From: a virus
Direction: 5' to 3' (one strand)
IMG/VR virus record: IMGVR_UViG_3300023109_000057
Span: 1-36,758 of that record
Length of the DNA: 36,758 nt
A program made the translations under genes and the position numbers. Below are positions 1 through 7,617 of the stretch, piece after piece. The notes under the pieces were generated by a model, which saw only the letters and a program-made list of their open reading frames with translations, did not search any database and was not told the DNA's origin. Positions within the stretch are counted from its first letter, which is position 1. The number at the start of each line of letters is the position of its first letter.

Positions 1-2
1 TC

Positions 3-275
3 TATAAAGTTTTAGCAGGCTGGAGCGGAGGATATTTATCTAGTGATAGTTGGAGAATTAGTAGTGGTATTCAAAAGGTAGAAGACGATAAAGATCATTG
101 GTTATTCATCGGTCATAGCGGAAGCATTTATAAGTGTTATAAAAAGGGATACGAGGTGAGAATGAATATTGGTGATATACTAAATCAGCTTACTAATAGT
201 AATTCCATATCTGTCGAATTGATGGATGAAAAAACAGATTGGATAAATAAAATAACTCATGCAGCGCAATTATAA
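3..275 (+). CDS. conserved phage hypothetical protein, 5' end cut by window
   Basis: An open frame enters from the left edge and ends at TAA 273-275, leaving the last 91 residues; the start lies outside the window. The visible part contains SSDSWRISSGI and HSGSIYKCYKKGY, followed by a helical C-terminal tail. The pairing of a DSW(K/R)xSSGI segment with HSGS(I/V)YxC is, from memory, common in small proteins of many tailed phages, but I know of no function. No signal peptide or membrane segment is visible. The next gene starts 1 bp after its stop, so the two are probably co-transcribed. It is real coding sequence by its uninterrupted frame and amino-acid composition; its role is unknown. Confidence 0.6.
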   Translation, partial: YKVLAGWSGGYLSSDSWRISSGIQKVEDDKDHWLFIGHSGSIYKCYKKGYEVRMNIGDILNQLTNSNSISVELMDEKTDWINKITHAAQL

Positions 276-276
276 T

Positions 277-825
277 ATGATAGCCATATCTGGTAATGCC
301 AGAAGTGGAAAGGACACATTAGCGCAACTCATAATGTTGTATGCTACTGGAAAAAAGAAAAGGTTAAGGAGAGTAGCATTTGCAGATTCTCTTAAGAAGG
401 AAACTGATGACTTTTTAATGAGCGCAGTTGGAATTAGTAGCTTCACTAAAAATGATGAAGAAAAGGCTAAGATAAGGCCTTTCCTTGTTTTTTACGGAAC
501 CGATTTTATTAGAAGTTTTGATGACAACCATTGGATCACAGAGACTGAAAAATCTATGACACTTGGTGATGATTATGTTATTACTGATATGAGATTTAGG
601 AACGAGTTTGATTGGGTGAAAAGTCACGCTGGTTATACCATCCACCTTGAACGTGTCTTGGCTGATGGTACAATGGTCCCTCCAGCAAATGAGCACGAAA
701 AAAGGAATAATGAAGAACTTAAACAGATTTCTGATCACATTATTACGTGGCCCGATTTTAGTAACCCAGCAGACCAATTCCAATTCCTTAACGAAATAGA
801 TTTATTCAACAAATTACCGATATAA
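277..825 (+). CDS. 1: deoxynucleoside monophosphate kinase (T4 gene 1-like)
   Basis: Phosphorylates dNMPs to dNDPs in the cytoplasm; in T4 the gene 1 enzyme accepts dTMP, dGMP and hydroxymethyl-dCMP. The protein begins MIAISGNARSGKD, a P-loop (GNARSGKDT) at the very N-terminus, followed by a basic segment, then VITDMRF and FRNEFDWVK, which match the acidic and Arg-rich part of the dNMP kinase fold. The ATG at 277 was chosen over an in-frame ATG at 259 because it puts the P-loop strand at the start and follows the previous stop by 1 bp. At 182 aa it is shorter than T4 gp1 (241 aa), as in many marine relatives. With the dCMP hydroxymethylase downstream, a role in the hydroxymethyl-dCTP pathway is a reasonable inference. 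Confidence 0.85.
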   Translation: MIAISGNARSGKDTLAQLIMLYATGKKKRLRRVAFADSLKKETDDFLMSAVGISSFTKNDEEKAKIRPFLVFYGTDFIRSFDDNHWITETEKSMTLGDDYVITDMRFRNEFDWVKSHAGYTIHLERVLADGTMVPPANEHEKRNNEELKQISDHIITWPDFSNPADQFQFLNEIDLFNKLPI

Positions 826-832
826 CAACAAT

Positions 833-1123
833 ATGACAGATAAACAAGTAAAATCAATAGCTAAAGACTATATCAAAAAGGCCACAGAACTTAGCTCAAT
901 AAGCAGATTCTTGTCTGAGAAAAGGTATGATCAATCACAGGAAATTCTAATTAAAGAATACACGACTAAGATGGATCCATTAACTGATGAGGCTATTCAA
1001 ATGGTGAGAGATGCTTATGATGAAATTGGTCTTGATTGCAATATTGATAAAGACGGCCGCGGTATAATGAGTAACGCTCTTTATGAAAAATTGAAGACAA
1101 CAGTAAAATTAAGTGAAATTTAA
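833..1123 (+). CDS. small hypothetical protein, 96 aa
   Basis: I do not recognise this protein. It is soluble, charged and predicted mostly helical, with a DAYDEIGLDCNIDKDGRG stretch that looks like an acidic loop. It starts 7 bp after the dNMP kinase stop and is probably co-transcribed with it. There is no Shine-Dalgarno sequence in front of the ATG (aacaacaat), which is typical of this genome. In T4 the clamp gene 45 lies just before 44; this protein is much shorter than the T4 clamp (228 aa) and is not a clamp, so the sliding clamp must be encoded elsewhere. Confidence 0.6.
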   Translation: MTDKQVKSIAKDYIKKATELSSISRFLSEKRYDQSQEILIKEYTTKMDPLTDEAIQMVRDAYDEIGLDCNIDKDGRGIMSNALYEKLKTTVKLSEI

Positions 1124-1144
1124 GTTATTGTCGATCAATATGTT

Positions 1145-1157
1145 ATGGCAAAGCCAT
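1145..1157 (+). terminator. weak hairpin, possible terminator
   Basis: ATGGC, loop AAA, GCCAT forms a 5-bp stem followed by caatttta. It lies between the small gene ending at 1123 and the promoter of gene 44. The stem is short and the T-run is poor, so termination would be weak. Confidence 0.25.
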
Positions 1158-1200
1158 CAATTTTATGGTGTACAAACCGCTTAAATTAGTAATTTTAATA

Positions 1201-1229
1201 TGTACAAAGGTACGTTAATTTGATATAAT
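1201..1229 (+). promoter_or_regulatory. sigma70-like promoter of gene 44
   Basis: TGTACA at 1201-1206, a 17-bp spacer and TATAAT at 1224-1229. The predicted start (7 nt after the last T of the -10 box) is base 1236, the A of the gene 44 ATG, so the mRNA would be leaderless. The same -35 variant, spacer length and -10 recur in front of genes 43, 42, uvsX, rnh and others in this window. Confidence 0.75.
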
Positions 1230-1235
1230 ACTTAT

Positions 1236-2186
1236 ATGGATAGAAAAGATAAAGAATTCTTATGGTGCGAAAGGTATAGACCAAAGAACATTAAAGACTG
1301 CATTCTGCCAGTCAATTTGAAAAAAACATTTCAACAAATCGTAGATTCGGGTGAAATGCCTAATATGCTTCTTAGCGGTTCTTCTGGTTTAGGTAAAACG
1401 ACAGTTGCTCGTGCATTGTGTAATCAGCTTGGATTAGATAGTATACTCATCAACTCTTCAGAAGAAAACGGTATTGACGTTCTTCGATCAAAGATTAAGC
1501 AGTTTGCGTCAACTGTTTCGCTTAATGGTGGAAAATACAAAGTTGTCATTTTGGATGAAGCAGATTATTTGAACGCTCAATCCACTCAGCCTGCTCTTCG
1601 TGGATTCATTGAAGAATTTAGTTCAAATTGTAGATTCATTTTTACATGTAACTTTAAAAATAGAATCATTGAGCCATTGCATTCAAGGTGCACAGTGATT
1701 GAATTTAACACCACTAAAAAACAACTTGCGGAACTCGCTGCAGGGTTTATGGATCGTCTTCAAGAAATTCTTAAGATCGAAGGTGTAGATTACAACAACA
1801 AAATTTTAGCTGAACTCATCATGCGCTATGCACCTGATTGGCGACGAGTAATTAACGAATGTCAAAGATATTCCTCATCTGGTGAAATTACATCAGATAT
1901 TCTTATTGGTCTATCTGATCAAAACATAACGGCGTTGGTTGGCTTTCTAAAGAATAGGGATTTTAAGAGTATGCGCTCGTGGGTTACGAATAATAGTGAT
2001 ATTGATTCATCTGTGATTTTTCGCAGAATTTATGACACACTTTACGATTTTGCTGAATCGCAGTCTATACCAGCGATCATTCTTATACTCGCAGATTATC
2101 AATTCAAATCAGCCTTTAGTGCAGATAAAGAACTAAACACGGTCGCGTGTTTAACTGAAATCATGGCTTCAGCCCAGTGGAAATGA
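1236..2186 (+). CDS. 44: sliding clamp loader large subunit gp44 (AAA+)
   Basis: ATPase subunit that, with gp62, opens the sliding clamp and places it on primer-template DNA for the phage polymerase. AAA+ motifs are in order: the RYRPKNIKDCILP N-terminal signature, Walker A GSSGLGKTT at residues 48-56, Walker B VVILDEAD ending at D110, a sensor-1 Asn in FTCNFKNR, and the HSRC (SRC) arginine-finger motif shared by RFC and gp44 proteins. At 316 aa it is nearly the T4 length (319 aa). Its stop overlaps the gene 62 start by ATGA, implying translational coupling, as in T4, where a 4:1 gp44:gp62 complex forms. A sigma70-like promoter ends directly before the ATG, so the mRNA is predicted to have no leader. 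Confidence 0.95.
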   Translation: MDRKDKEFLWCERYRPKNIKDCILPVNLKKTFQQIVDSGEMPNMLLSGSSGLGKTTVARALCNQLGLDSILINSSEENGIDVLRSKIKQFASTVSLNGGKYKVVILDEADYLNAQSTQPALRGFIEEFSSNCRFIFTCNFKNRIIEPLHSRCTVIEFNTTKKQLAELAAGFMDRLQEILKIEGVDYNNKILAELIMRYAPDWRRVINECQRYSSSGEITSDILIGLSDQNITALVGFLKNRDFKSMRSWVTNNSDIDSSVIFRRIYDTLYDFAESQSIPAIILILADYQFKSAFSADKELNTVACLTEIMASAQWK

Positions 2187-2626
2187 GTAAAAGCAATAAG
2201 AAAATAAATGTTTTTTCGTTCATCAATTCGATCAATAACGGAAAAGGTGGCAAACATCTCCTTATTGATTCTAAGGCTGATGACACATTAGAAACATCTA
2301 ATCCAGATGCAATTGAAAAACAATACGTGCCATTTATCATCAACCGTTCTTTTTCAAACTTTAAAGATACAGTTTTATTTGCTAACGAAATGAATTTTCA
2401 TCCTACTCTTCCAGCAAGAATGCAGTATGATTTTTACCGAAATATCGTAACGGTTAAACGTAGATTTTCTAAATGGGGTAAGAAAAAGGATAAGTCTGCA
2501 GACGTTGCTATTATTCAAAAGGAGTACAATTATTCACGTGAAAAAGCTGAAACTGTATATCCTATTTTTAGTGATGATGCCATTAAGGCGCTTAGGAAAA
2601 AGCACGACTTAGGAGGTAAAGAGTAA
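2183..2626 (+). CDS. 62: clamp loader small subunit gp62
   Basis: Partner of gp44 in the clamp loader; it has no ATPase site of its own. The assignment rests on position between 44 and regA, the length of 147 aa, and motifs typical of marine T4-like gp62: an N-terminal NVFSFINSINNGKGG, a central KQYVPFIINRSFSNF, then NEMNFHP and KRRFSKW, with a basic C-terminus. Similarity to T4 gp62 itself (187 aa) is weak by eye. The ATG at 2183 overlaps the gene 44 stop (ATGA) and is preferred to a GTG two codons upstream at 2177. No separate promoter is seen, so it depends on the gene 44 transcript. Confidence 0.85.
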   Translation: MSKSNKKINVFSFINSINNGKGGKHLLIDSKADDTLETSNPDAIEKQYVPFIINRSFSNFKDTVLFANEMNFHPTLPARMQYDFYRNIVTVKRRFSKWGKKKDKSADVAIIQKEYNYSREKAETVYPIFSDDAIKALRKKHDLGGKE

Positions 2627-2660
2627 CTGTTAATTTTAAGTATGTTTAAGTTTGAGTTTG

Positions 2661-2668
2661 TATAAATA
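2661..2668 (+). promoter_or_regulatory. T4-type late promoter box upstream of regA
   Basis: TATAAATA, an exact match to the T4 late promoter box recognised by gp55 sigma with gp33 and the clamp. The predicted start is about base 2674. This is unusual in front of regA, an early/middle gene in T4; it may serve regA late, or the late-type genes at 3101-5013 behind it. Confidence 0.55.
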
Positions 2669-2712
2669 GATATAACATGATTGAGAAGTTTATAGAATGG
2701 ACACCCGCAGAC

Positions 2713-3093
2713 ATGCTTGAAGTTCGCATCGATGAACCAGATGATTTCTTAAAAATAAAGGAGACACTCACACGTATAGGAGTCTCTTCTAAAAAAGATA
2801 AAAATACACTTTATCAGAGTTGCCACATCTTGCACAAACAGGGTCGATATTTTATTGTACATTTCAAAGAGTTATTTTTACTTGATGGAAAGCCTTCAAA
2901 TTTTACTGAAGATGATCTTTCTCGTAGAAATACTATATCCACACTTCTCTCTGACTGGGGTTTACTTGAAATTGTTATTCCAGAAATGGCTAATCCAAAA
3001 ACAACACTTAGAGCAATTAAAATAATTTCACATAAAGACAAAAGCCAATGGTGTCTTGAATCCAAATACACCATTGGAAACGTAAAAAAATAA
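2713..3093 (+). CDS. regA: RegA translational repressor
   Basis: RNA-binding protein that blocks ribosome binding on early phage mRNAs such as 44, 62 and its own. Similarity to T4 RegA runs through the whole protein: PDDFLKIKETLTRIG, YQSCHILHKQGRYFIVHFKE, LLSDWGLLEIV and the C-terminal KYTIGN. An in-frame ATG at 2677 would add 12 residues, but the ATG at 2713 aligns residue for residue with the T4 N-terminus (MLEVRIDEPDDF against MIEITLKKPEDF) and gives 126 aa against 122 in T4, so I use 2713. A late-type TATAAATA box at 2661 would give a leader of about 40 nt for this start. No strong Shine-Dalgarno sequence precedes either ATG. Confidence 0.93.
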   Translation: MLEVRIDEPDDFLKIKETLTRIGVSSKKDKNTLYQSCHILHKQGRYFIVHFKELFLLDGKPSNFTEDDLSRRNTISTLLSDWGLLEIVIPEMANPKTTLRAIKIISHKDKSQWCLESKYTIGNVKK

Positions 3094-3100
3094 TTAAAAA

Positions 3101-4195
3101 ATGAGCACACATAAAAACACTTCACTCGTAGAATCTATAAAAGATATAACAGAGCGTAGCACAATTGAAGAAGCATTTTCACGCCTGCCAGGGCATGTTA
3201 TTGGAAACGAATTGTATTCTATTAATAGAAAACTTGACATATTTCTCTCTGGACAAATGAATGGCGATGACGTAAACGAAAAGGAGCTTAATCAAATTAT
3301 TAAATCTTTGACTAATATTAAGAAAGAAGTAAAAAGATTTAATAAAAAGGAAGATGTTCCTGTTTCCTACATGTATAAAAAGGAATCTGTTAGTGAAATG
3401 ACCAAATATTTCAAACCTCATTGGATGTACAACCCAAAAGACGGAGAAAAAGAATGGGCTGAAAAACCAGAAGACCACGAGAGATTAAACGCTAAAGGAT
3501 GGGTTCATGAAGATCCATTGGATGAAAGTAAAAGCGAAAATAAGAAAGACATCGCGGATCTCGAAAAGTTAATTAAGAACCCAGATCCATCTAAGGTAAA
3601 GGAATACGGAGGCACCAAGTATGTCGATATGCTTAAAGCGAAAGTACGTAAACTAAAAGAAAACACATCAGTTGAAGAAGCGAGTTCCCGAGGTCATGAT
3701 TGGCTTGTTTTCAACCTAGATACTAAAAAGGTCAAGTACTTTAAAACGTATGATGCCGCTAGTAAATTTGCTATGAGCAAAGGAGGAGTCATTGCCACGT
3801 CAGCATATTTCCACGACAACAAAGATAAATTTTTTGAAGGTGCTGACAGTAAGAATGAACAATCTGTACGAAAAGATTCGATAAAAGAACTTGATGAGGC
3901 AAAAGCACCCGAAGAATATTTAGATTTTCAAAGCGATGATAAGAGTTTTAGAGTCTATCAAGTAAACAACAAATACGGTGAATCTTCAGTAAAACCTGCT
4001 GAAAAGGCAAACGAAAATTGGGCAGGAGGAGCCCCAATAGTTAAAACCTTTAAAAAAGTTTCAAAGGCGCCAATTCCGAAAGGCAAGTTTTGGGTTTTAG
4101 ACTCTGAGGATTATTACTATTGGTTCGTAAAAGCAGATGATTCTTGGTATGCGCTTAATAAAAAATATTCTTGGAAAACATCTACTTTCGCTTAA
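3101..4195 (+). CDS. hypothetical protein with several prohead-protease-like sites
   Basis: I do not recognise a named family for this 364-aa protein. It is hydrophilic and looks modular. An N-terminal helical part (1-90) is followed by a lysine-rich linker with a HWMYNPKDGEKEW patch, a middle domain around GHDWLVFNLDTKKVKYF (about 195-250), and an aromatic C-terminal domain with KFWVLDSEDYYYWFVKADD. Linkers between the parts contain I22-E-E|A, V191-E-E|A and L264-D-E|A, which fit the hydrophobic-x-E|A cleavage rule of the T4 prohead protease gp21. With the tagged genes that follow, this suggests a head-packaged precursor cut into several pieces, but that is inference. It starts 7 bp after regA and may be read from the late box at 2661. 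Confidence 0.7.
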   Translation: MSTHKNTSLVESIKDITERSTIEEAFSRLPGHVIGNELYSINRKLDIFLSGQMNGDDVNEKELNQIIKSLTNIKKEVKRFNKKEDVPVSYMYKKESVSEMTKYFKPHWMYNPKDGEKEWAEKPEDHERLNAKGWVHEDPLDESKSENKKDIADLEKLIKNPDPSKVKEYGGTKYVDMLKAKVRKLKENTSVEEASSRGHDWLVFNLDTKKVKYFKTYDAASKFAMSKGGVIATSAYFHDNKDKFFEGADSKNEQSVRKDSIKELDEAKAPEEYLDFQSDDKSFRVYQVNNKYGESSVKPAEKANENWAGGAPIVKTFKKVSKAPIPKGKFWVLDSEDYYYWFVKADDSWYALNKKYSWKTSTFA

Positions 4196-4212
4196 TGTTA
4201 ACAAATAACACT

Positions 4213-4500
4213 ATGAGCGACACTGAAAAATATTTACTACCACACGAAAAGAAACGTTTAGCTGAAGCTTATAAAATTGCTTGGACGCCAGACCAATTAA
4301 AGTCTATAGACAATGCCTCATCTAAGTTAAATGCTTTCTTAAAGAAAAAGTTTTCTGCCGGTAAGATAAGGATTAAATGGTCTCAAGGCCGTGGCGGTAT
4401 TGCCATTTTTGTAAAAGGTAGAATGGAAGGCCCCACTTTTGATAGCGAAGAAGACGCTAAAGAATATTTGAAAAAGCTCGGAATTAAAGTATCTGAGTAA
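4213..4500 (+). CDS. small hypothetical protein with LLPHEKK...LAEA N-terminal tag
   Basis: This 95-aa protein begins MSDTEKYLLPHEKKRLAEA, nearly identical to the N-terminus of the gene at 4561, then diverges completely. The remainder contains a lysine-rich helix and IKWSQGRGGIAIFVKGRMEGP, followed by DSEEDAKEYLKKLGI, a small alpha/beta domain of unknown function. The start at 4213 was chosen over in-frame ATGs at 4171 and 4195 because it matches the start of its tagged neighbour. The tag ends in L-A-E|A, a good match to the T4 gp21 cleavage rule, so it may be a capsid-targeting peptide removed in the prohead. No promoter lies directly upstream; it probably shares a transcript with 3101. Confidence 0.7.
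   Translation: MSDTEKYLLPHEKKRLAEAYKIAWTPDQLKSIDNASSKLNAFLKKKFSAGKIRIKWSQGRGGIAIFVKGRMEGPTFDSEEDAKEYLKKLGIKVSE
4222..4269 (+). repeat. 48-bp direct repeat, copy 1 (tag-coding)
   Basis: Bases 4222-4269 match 4567-4614 at 47 of 48 positions, the only difference being cgt against ctt near the end. Both copies encode the TEKYLLPHEKK tag up to LAEA. Similarity stops right after the tag in both genes. Confidence 0.9.
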
Positions 4501-4509
4501 AACTAATAC

Positions 4510-4554
4510 AACACAAACAACACAAATAACACAAACAACACAAACAACACAAAT
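4510..4554 (+). repeat. five tandem 9-bp repeats, AACACAAA(C/T)
   Basis: Five perfect-length units (AACACAAAC, AACACAAAT, AACACAAAC, AACACAAAC, AACACAAAT) fill the gap between the two tagged genes. The unit has no G, lacks base-pairing potential and lies just in front of the ATG at 4561. It may act as an unstructured CA-rich leader or be simple slippage expansion. Confidence 0.9.
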
Positions 4555-4560
4555 AAACCA

Positions 4561-5013
4561 ATGAGTACTGAAAAATATTTACTACCACACGAAAAGAAAC
4601 TTTTAGCTGAAGCTAAAATTACAGGTCAAGATAGAGAACGCCTTGATAGCTTAATCTCTTTATATATCGGAGCAACAGGTCCTGAGGCGCATTATTATTA
4701 TGACGGAAATGTTCCTGATGATGAAAAGATTTTAAAGGATATTGAAAAAGAGTTTGGATCAAAAATTGCTAAAGATGTTAGTAATGGAGAGAATGTTTTT
4801 CATTATGGTAGAGATAATAATCAAGGAGGCCGCTTAACATATGGGGATGCAACACAACATCGTGGTGCAAGACGCATCACAAAAGGTGGCAAACTTAATA
4901 AGCAGGACGCGAAAAAACTTAAAAAGGATATTAAAGATATTTTAAAGAATACAAAAACAAATAGAGGTTTTCGGGCACACAATTTAAAAGGAAAATTACC
5001 AGAGAGTAACTAA
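4561..5013 (+). CDS. hypothetical protein with LLPHEKK...LAEA N-terminal tag
   Basis: A 150-aa protein that begins MSTEKYLLPHEKKLLAEA, the same tag as the gene at 4213, followed by an unrelated body. The body starts with an acidic helix, then has GPEAHYYYDGNVPDDEKIL, HYGRDNNQGGRLTYGD and a strongly basic C-terminus (KKLKKDIKDILKNTKTNRG). The tag ends L15-A-E|A, matching the T4 gp21 cleavage rule. The basic body would suit a DNA-associated internal head protein, but that is inference. A C-rich/A-rich 9-bp tandem repeat lies immediately upstream and a strong rho-independent terminator follows 22 bp downstream, so this is the last gene of its transcription unit. Confidence 0.7.
   Translation: MSTEKYLLPHEKKLLAEAKITGQDRERLDSLISLYIGATGPEAHYYYDGNVPDDEKILKDIEKEFGSKIAKDVSNGENVFHYGRDNNQGGRLTYGDATQHRGARRITKGGKLNKQDAKKLKKDIKDILKNTKTNRGFRAHNLKGKLPESN
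4567..4614 (+). repeat. 48-bp direct repeat, copy 2 (tag-coding)
   Basis: Partner of the repeat at 4222-4269, with one mismatch in 48 bp. It marks a recent copying of the tag-coding segment rather than of a whole gene. Confidence 0.9.
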
Positions 5014-5035
5014 TCTAAAGTATAGTACCAAAAAC

Positions 5036-5067
5036 AAGGCCCTTCAGAATTCTGAAGGGCCTTTTTT
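5036..5067 (+). terminator. strong rho-independent terminator
   Basis: A perfect palindrome, AAGGCCCTTCAGAA with its complement, runs from 5036 to 5063 (14-bp arms, centre GAATTC) and is followed by TTTT. An A-run precedes it, so it could also work on the other strand, but no genes face it from the right. It separates the tagged genes at 3101-5013 from the DNA polymerase promoter. Confidence 0.92.
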
Positions 5068-5080
5068 ATCCACTTTGTTA

Positions 5081-5109
5081 TGTACAAATAGCCAAAAATA
5101 TGGTATAAT
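5081..5109 (+). promoter_or_regulatory. sigma70-like promoter of gene 43
   Basis: TGTACA at 5081-5086, a 17-bp spacer and an extended -10 TGGTATAAT with the hexamer at 5104-5109. The predicted start falls on base 5116, the A of the polymerase ATG. Confidence 0.78.
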
Positions 5110-5115
5110 TCTTTT

Positions 5116-7596
5116 ATGATTCTAGGTGGTTTTTATACAAGTGTCGAAAGGTTTGCTAACAATCTTCTTTATCGAGGTTATGACGATGATGGCAAAAAAA
5201 TATCTCATCGCATCAAGTACAAACCTACGCTTTATCTAAAGTCTAAAAAGCGTTCAACAACATGGGAATCTTTAGATGGCCATCCGGTAGAGCCTCTACA
5301 ATTTTCGTCAATGTCTGAATTCAGGGATTTTCAAAAAACATATCGTGATGTTCCTGAATTTAAAATTTACGGCAACGATAGACATATTCCAGCGTTTATA
5401 CAAAAACAATTCCCAAACGAAATTCCCTATGATCGTAGATCTGTCGACATCGCATCATTAGATATTGAAACCTCTTTTGGCGATGGGTTTCCAGAAGTTG
5501 ACAATCCTGTTAATGAGATTTTGACAATCGCGTATAAAAGTTCAAAGGATGACACGTATCGTGTATGGGGACTTAAACCGTATGATGAAACAAAAACATC
5601 ATTGCCAAAACAAATGAAAATCGAGTATCGCCAATTCACTAATGAGAGTTCAATGTTAGAAGCTTTCATTGAGTTTTGGTCTGATCCCGATAATACACCA
5701 GACATAATTACAGGTTGGAATACTCGTTTTTTCGATATTCCATACATGATTTCCCGAATGGCTTTCCTCCTCGGTGAAGAAATCGTTCGCAATCTATCGC
5801 CATGGCGTAAAATTGAAAGAAGGGATATTCACATCAAAGGTAGCTCTCGCACTACATTTGATATTTCTGGTATTCAACACTTAGATTACATGGAATTGTT
5901 TAAGAAATTCGCTTATACGTATGGTGAGCAGGAATCATATTCACTCAATCATATCGCAAGTGTTGTTTTGTCTGAAAAGAAATTAGACTATTCTGAAATC
6001 GGAACTCTGCGAGATCTATACGACATCGACTATCAAATGTTTGTTGACTATAACATTAAGGATGTCGAGCTTATTGAAAGAATGGAAGAAAAGCTTGGTC
6101 TTATTACGTTGGTTATGACTATGGCTTATCTTGGTGGTGTGAATTATCAGGACACGCTTGGGACTACAGCTATATGGGATTCAATTATTTTCCGCCGCTT
6201 GGCTAGAAAGAAGATTGCTGTACTTCCTTCAGAAAACAAAACAACAGAAGCATTCCCTGGTGGGTATGTGAAGGAACCACAAGTAGGAATGCATGATTGG
6301 GTGATGTCTTTTGATCTCAACTCACTTTATCCAAGTTTAATTGTGCAATACAATATGTCGCCAGAGACACGACTTACGATGAATGGTGCGGAAGGTGCAA
6401 TTGCTGCAAATGGTGCGATATTTAGTAAAGCTAAAAAGGGAATTATTCCAGAAATTGTCGAAGAACTTTACGCTAAACGTGTTGAAGTAAAAGGTGAAAT
6501 GCTTGAGGCTAAAAGTAAACTTGAAACAATTTCTAAACACAAAAGAGGTGAGTATTTAGCAACATCATCGCAAGTAGCTCGTCTTGAAACACTTCAAATG
6601 TCGATTAAGATTCTTTTGAATTCGCTTTATGGAGCAATGGGTAATAAGTATTTCCGTTATTTTGATTTACCGACCGCTTCAGGTATTACACTTACTGGGC
6701 AAGCTGTAATTAAACATGCAGAAAACCATGTAAACAATTTTTTAAACAACTTTCTTGGTGGCCCTGAAAAAGATCGTATCATTGCAATGGACACTGACTC
6801 ACTTTATGTTGGTGTATCTGATGTGATTGATAAGTTCAAACCAAAAAAGCCAGTAGCATTCCTTGACGAATTCGCTAGTAAAGCAATTGAGCCTATGTTA
6901 GAAAAGGCTTTCGATACTTTTGCTAAAGATACTAAAGCTTACGTAAATAGGATGGTGATGAAACGTGAAGCTATCGCTGATCGTGGTATTTGGACAGCGA
7001 AAAAAAGATATATTCTCAATGTACACAATAACGAAGGTGTACAATATGCCACACCCAAGATTAAGATGAAAGGTATTGAGGCAGTAAAATCTTCAACACC
7101 GCAGGTTTGTCGAACAGCCATGCGGGAAATGTTTAAAATCATTGTTACAGGCGACGAGGAAGAAACACAAAAAGCTATTAGTATTTTTAAAACACACTTT
7201 AAGAGTCTTCCTGCAGATGAGGTCGCATTTCCACGAGGCATATCAGACGTACGAAATTCTTATAACAAATCTACGATATACAGCAAAGGTACCGCAATTC
7301 ATGTTCGAGGAGCGCTTTTATACAATCACCACCTTAAAGCTCAAGGCTTAGAAAAGAAATACGAACTTATTCAGAATGGTGACAAGATCAAATTTGTTTA
7401 TCTTATGGTGCCTAACACAATTCAAGAAAATGTCATATCGTTTCCATCACATCTTCCGGCTGAATTATCTCTAGATAAATATATTAACTATGATCTACAA
7501 TTTGAAAAGACATTCCTCAGTCCAATCAATATTATTCTTAATGCGATTGGTTGGACAGCTGAACCTCAAGCCGATTTACAAGAATTCTTTTTTTAA
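5116..7596 (+). CDS. 43: family B DNA polymerase gp43
   Basis: Replicative DNA polymerase with 3'-5' proofreading, acting with the 44/62 loader, gp41 helicase and UvsX. The exonuclease motif SLDIETSF contains D116 and E118. Polymerase motif A is DLNSLYPSLI (D400), motif B is KILLNSLYGAMGN (K498 to G506), and motif C is MDTDSLYV (D559 and D561). A KKRYILNV-type segment follows, as in T4. The last residues, LQEFFF, look like the clamp-binding tail at the C-terminus of T4 gp43. At 826 aa it is shorter than T4 gp43 (898 aa), and no intein, intron or frameshift interrupts it. It has its own promoter directly before the ATG, with no room for a leader or for a RegA-type operator upstream of the start. 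Confidence 0.97.
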   Translation: MILGGFYTSVERFANNLLYRGYDDDGKKISHRIKYKPTLYLKSKKRSTTWESLDGHPVEPLQFSSMSEFRDFQKTYRDVPEFKIYGNDRHIPAFIQKQFPNEIPYDRRSVDIASLDIETSFGDGFPEVDNPVNEILTIAYKSSKDDTYRVWGLKPYDETKTSLPKQMKIEYRQFTNESSMLEAFIEFWSDPDNTPDIITGWNTRFFDIPYMISRMAFLLGEEIVRNLSPWRKIERRDIHIKGSSRTTFDISGIQHLDYMELFKKFAYTYGEQESYSLNHIASVVLSEKKLDYSEIGTLRDLYDIDYQMFVDYNIKDVELIERMEEKLGLITLVMTMAYLGGVNYQDTLGTTAIWDSIIFRRLARKKIAVLPSENKTTEAFPGGYVKEPQVGMHDWVMSFDLNSLYPSLIVQYNMSPETRLTMNGAEGAIAANGAIFSKAKKGIIPEIVEELYAKRVEVKGEMLEAKSKLETISKHKRGEYLATSSQVARLETLQMSIKILLNSLYGAMGNKYFRYFDLPTASGITLTGQAVIKHAENHVNNFLNNFLGGPEKDRIIAMDTDSLYVGVSDVIDKFKPKKPVAFLDEFASKAIEPMLEKAFDTFAKDTKAYVNRMVMKREAIADRGIWTAKKRYILNVHNNEGVQYATPKIKMKGIEAVKSSTPQVCRTAMREMFKIIVTGDEEETQKAISIFKTHFKSLPADEVAFPRGISDVRNSYNKSTIYSKGTAIHVRGALLYNHHLKAQGLEKKYELIQNGDKIKFVYLMVPNTIQENVISFPSHLPAELSLDKYINYDLQFEKTFLSPINIILNAIGWTAEPQADLQEFFF

Positions 7597-7617
7597 ACAC
7601 TAAATAATAAAAACAAA

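Noticed and set aside
415-783. Reverse-strand open frame opposite the dNMP kinase
   Set aside because: It mirrors a well-supported gene, has no recognisable motif, and no gene elsewhere in the window is on the minus strand. The same applies to all other minus-strand frames.
833-1123. Sliding clamp gene 45 by position before gene 44
   Set aside because: Only 96 aa and without clamp-like domain duplication; T4 gp45 has 228 aa.
2177-2182. GTG start two codons upstream for gene 62
   Set aside because: The ATG at 2183 overlaps the gene 44 stop as ATGA, the usual coupled arrangement here.
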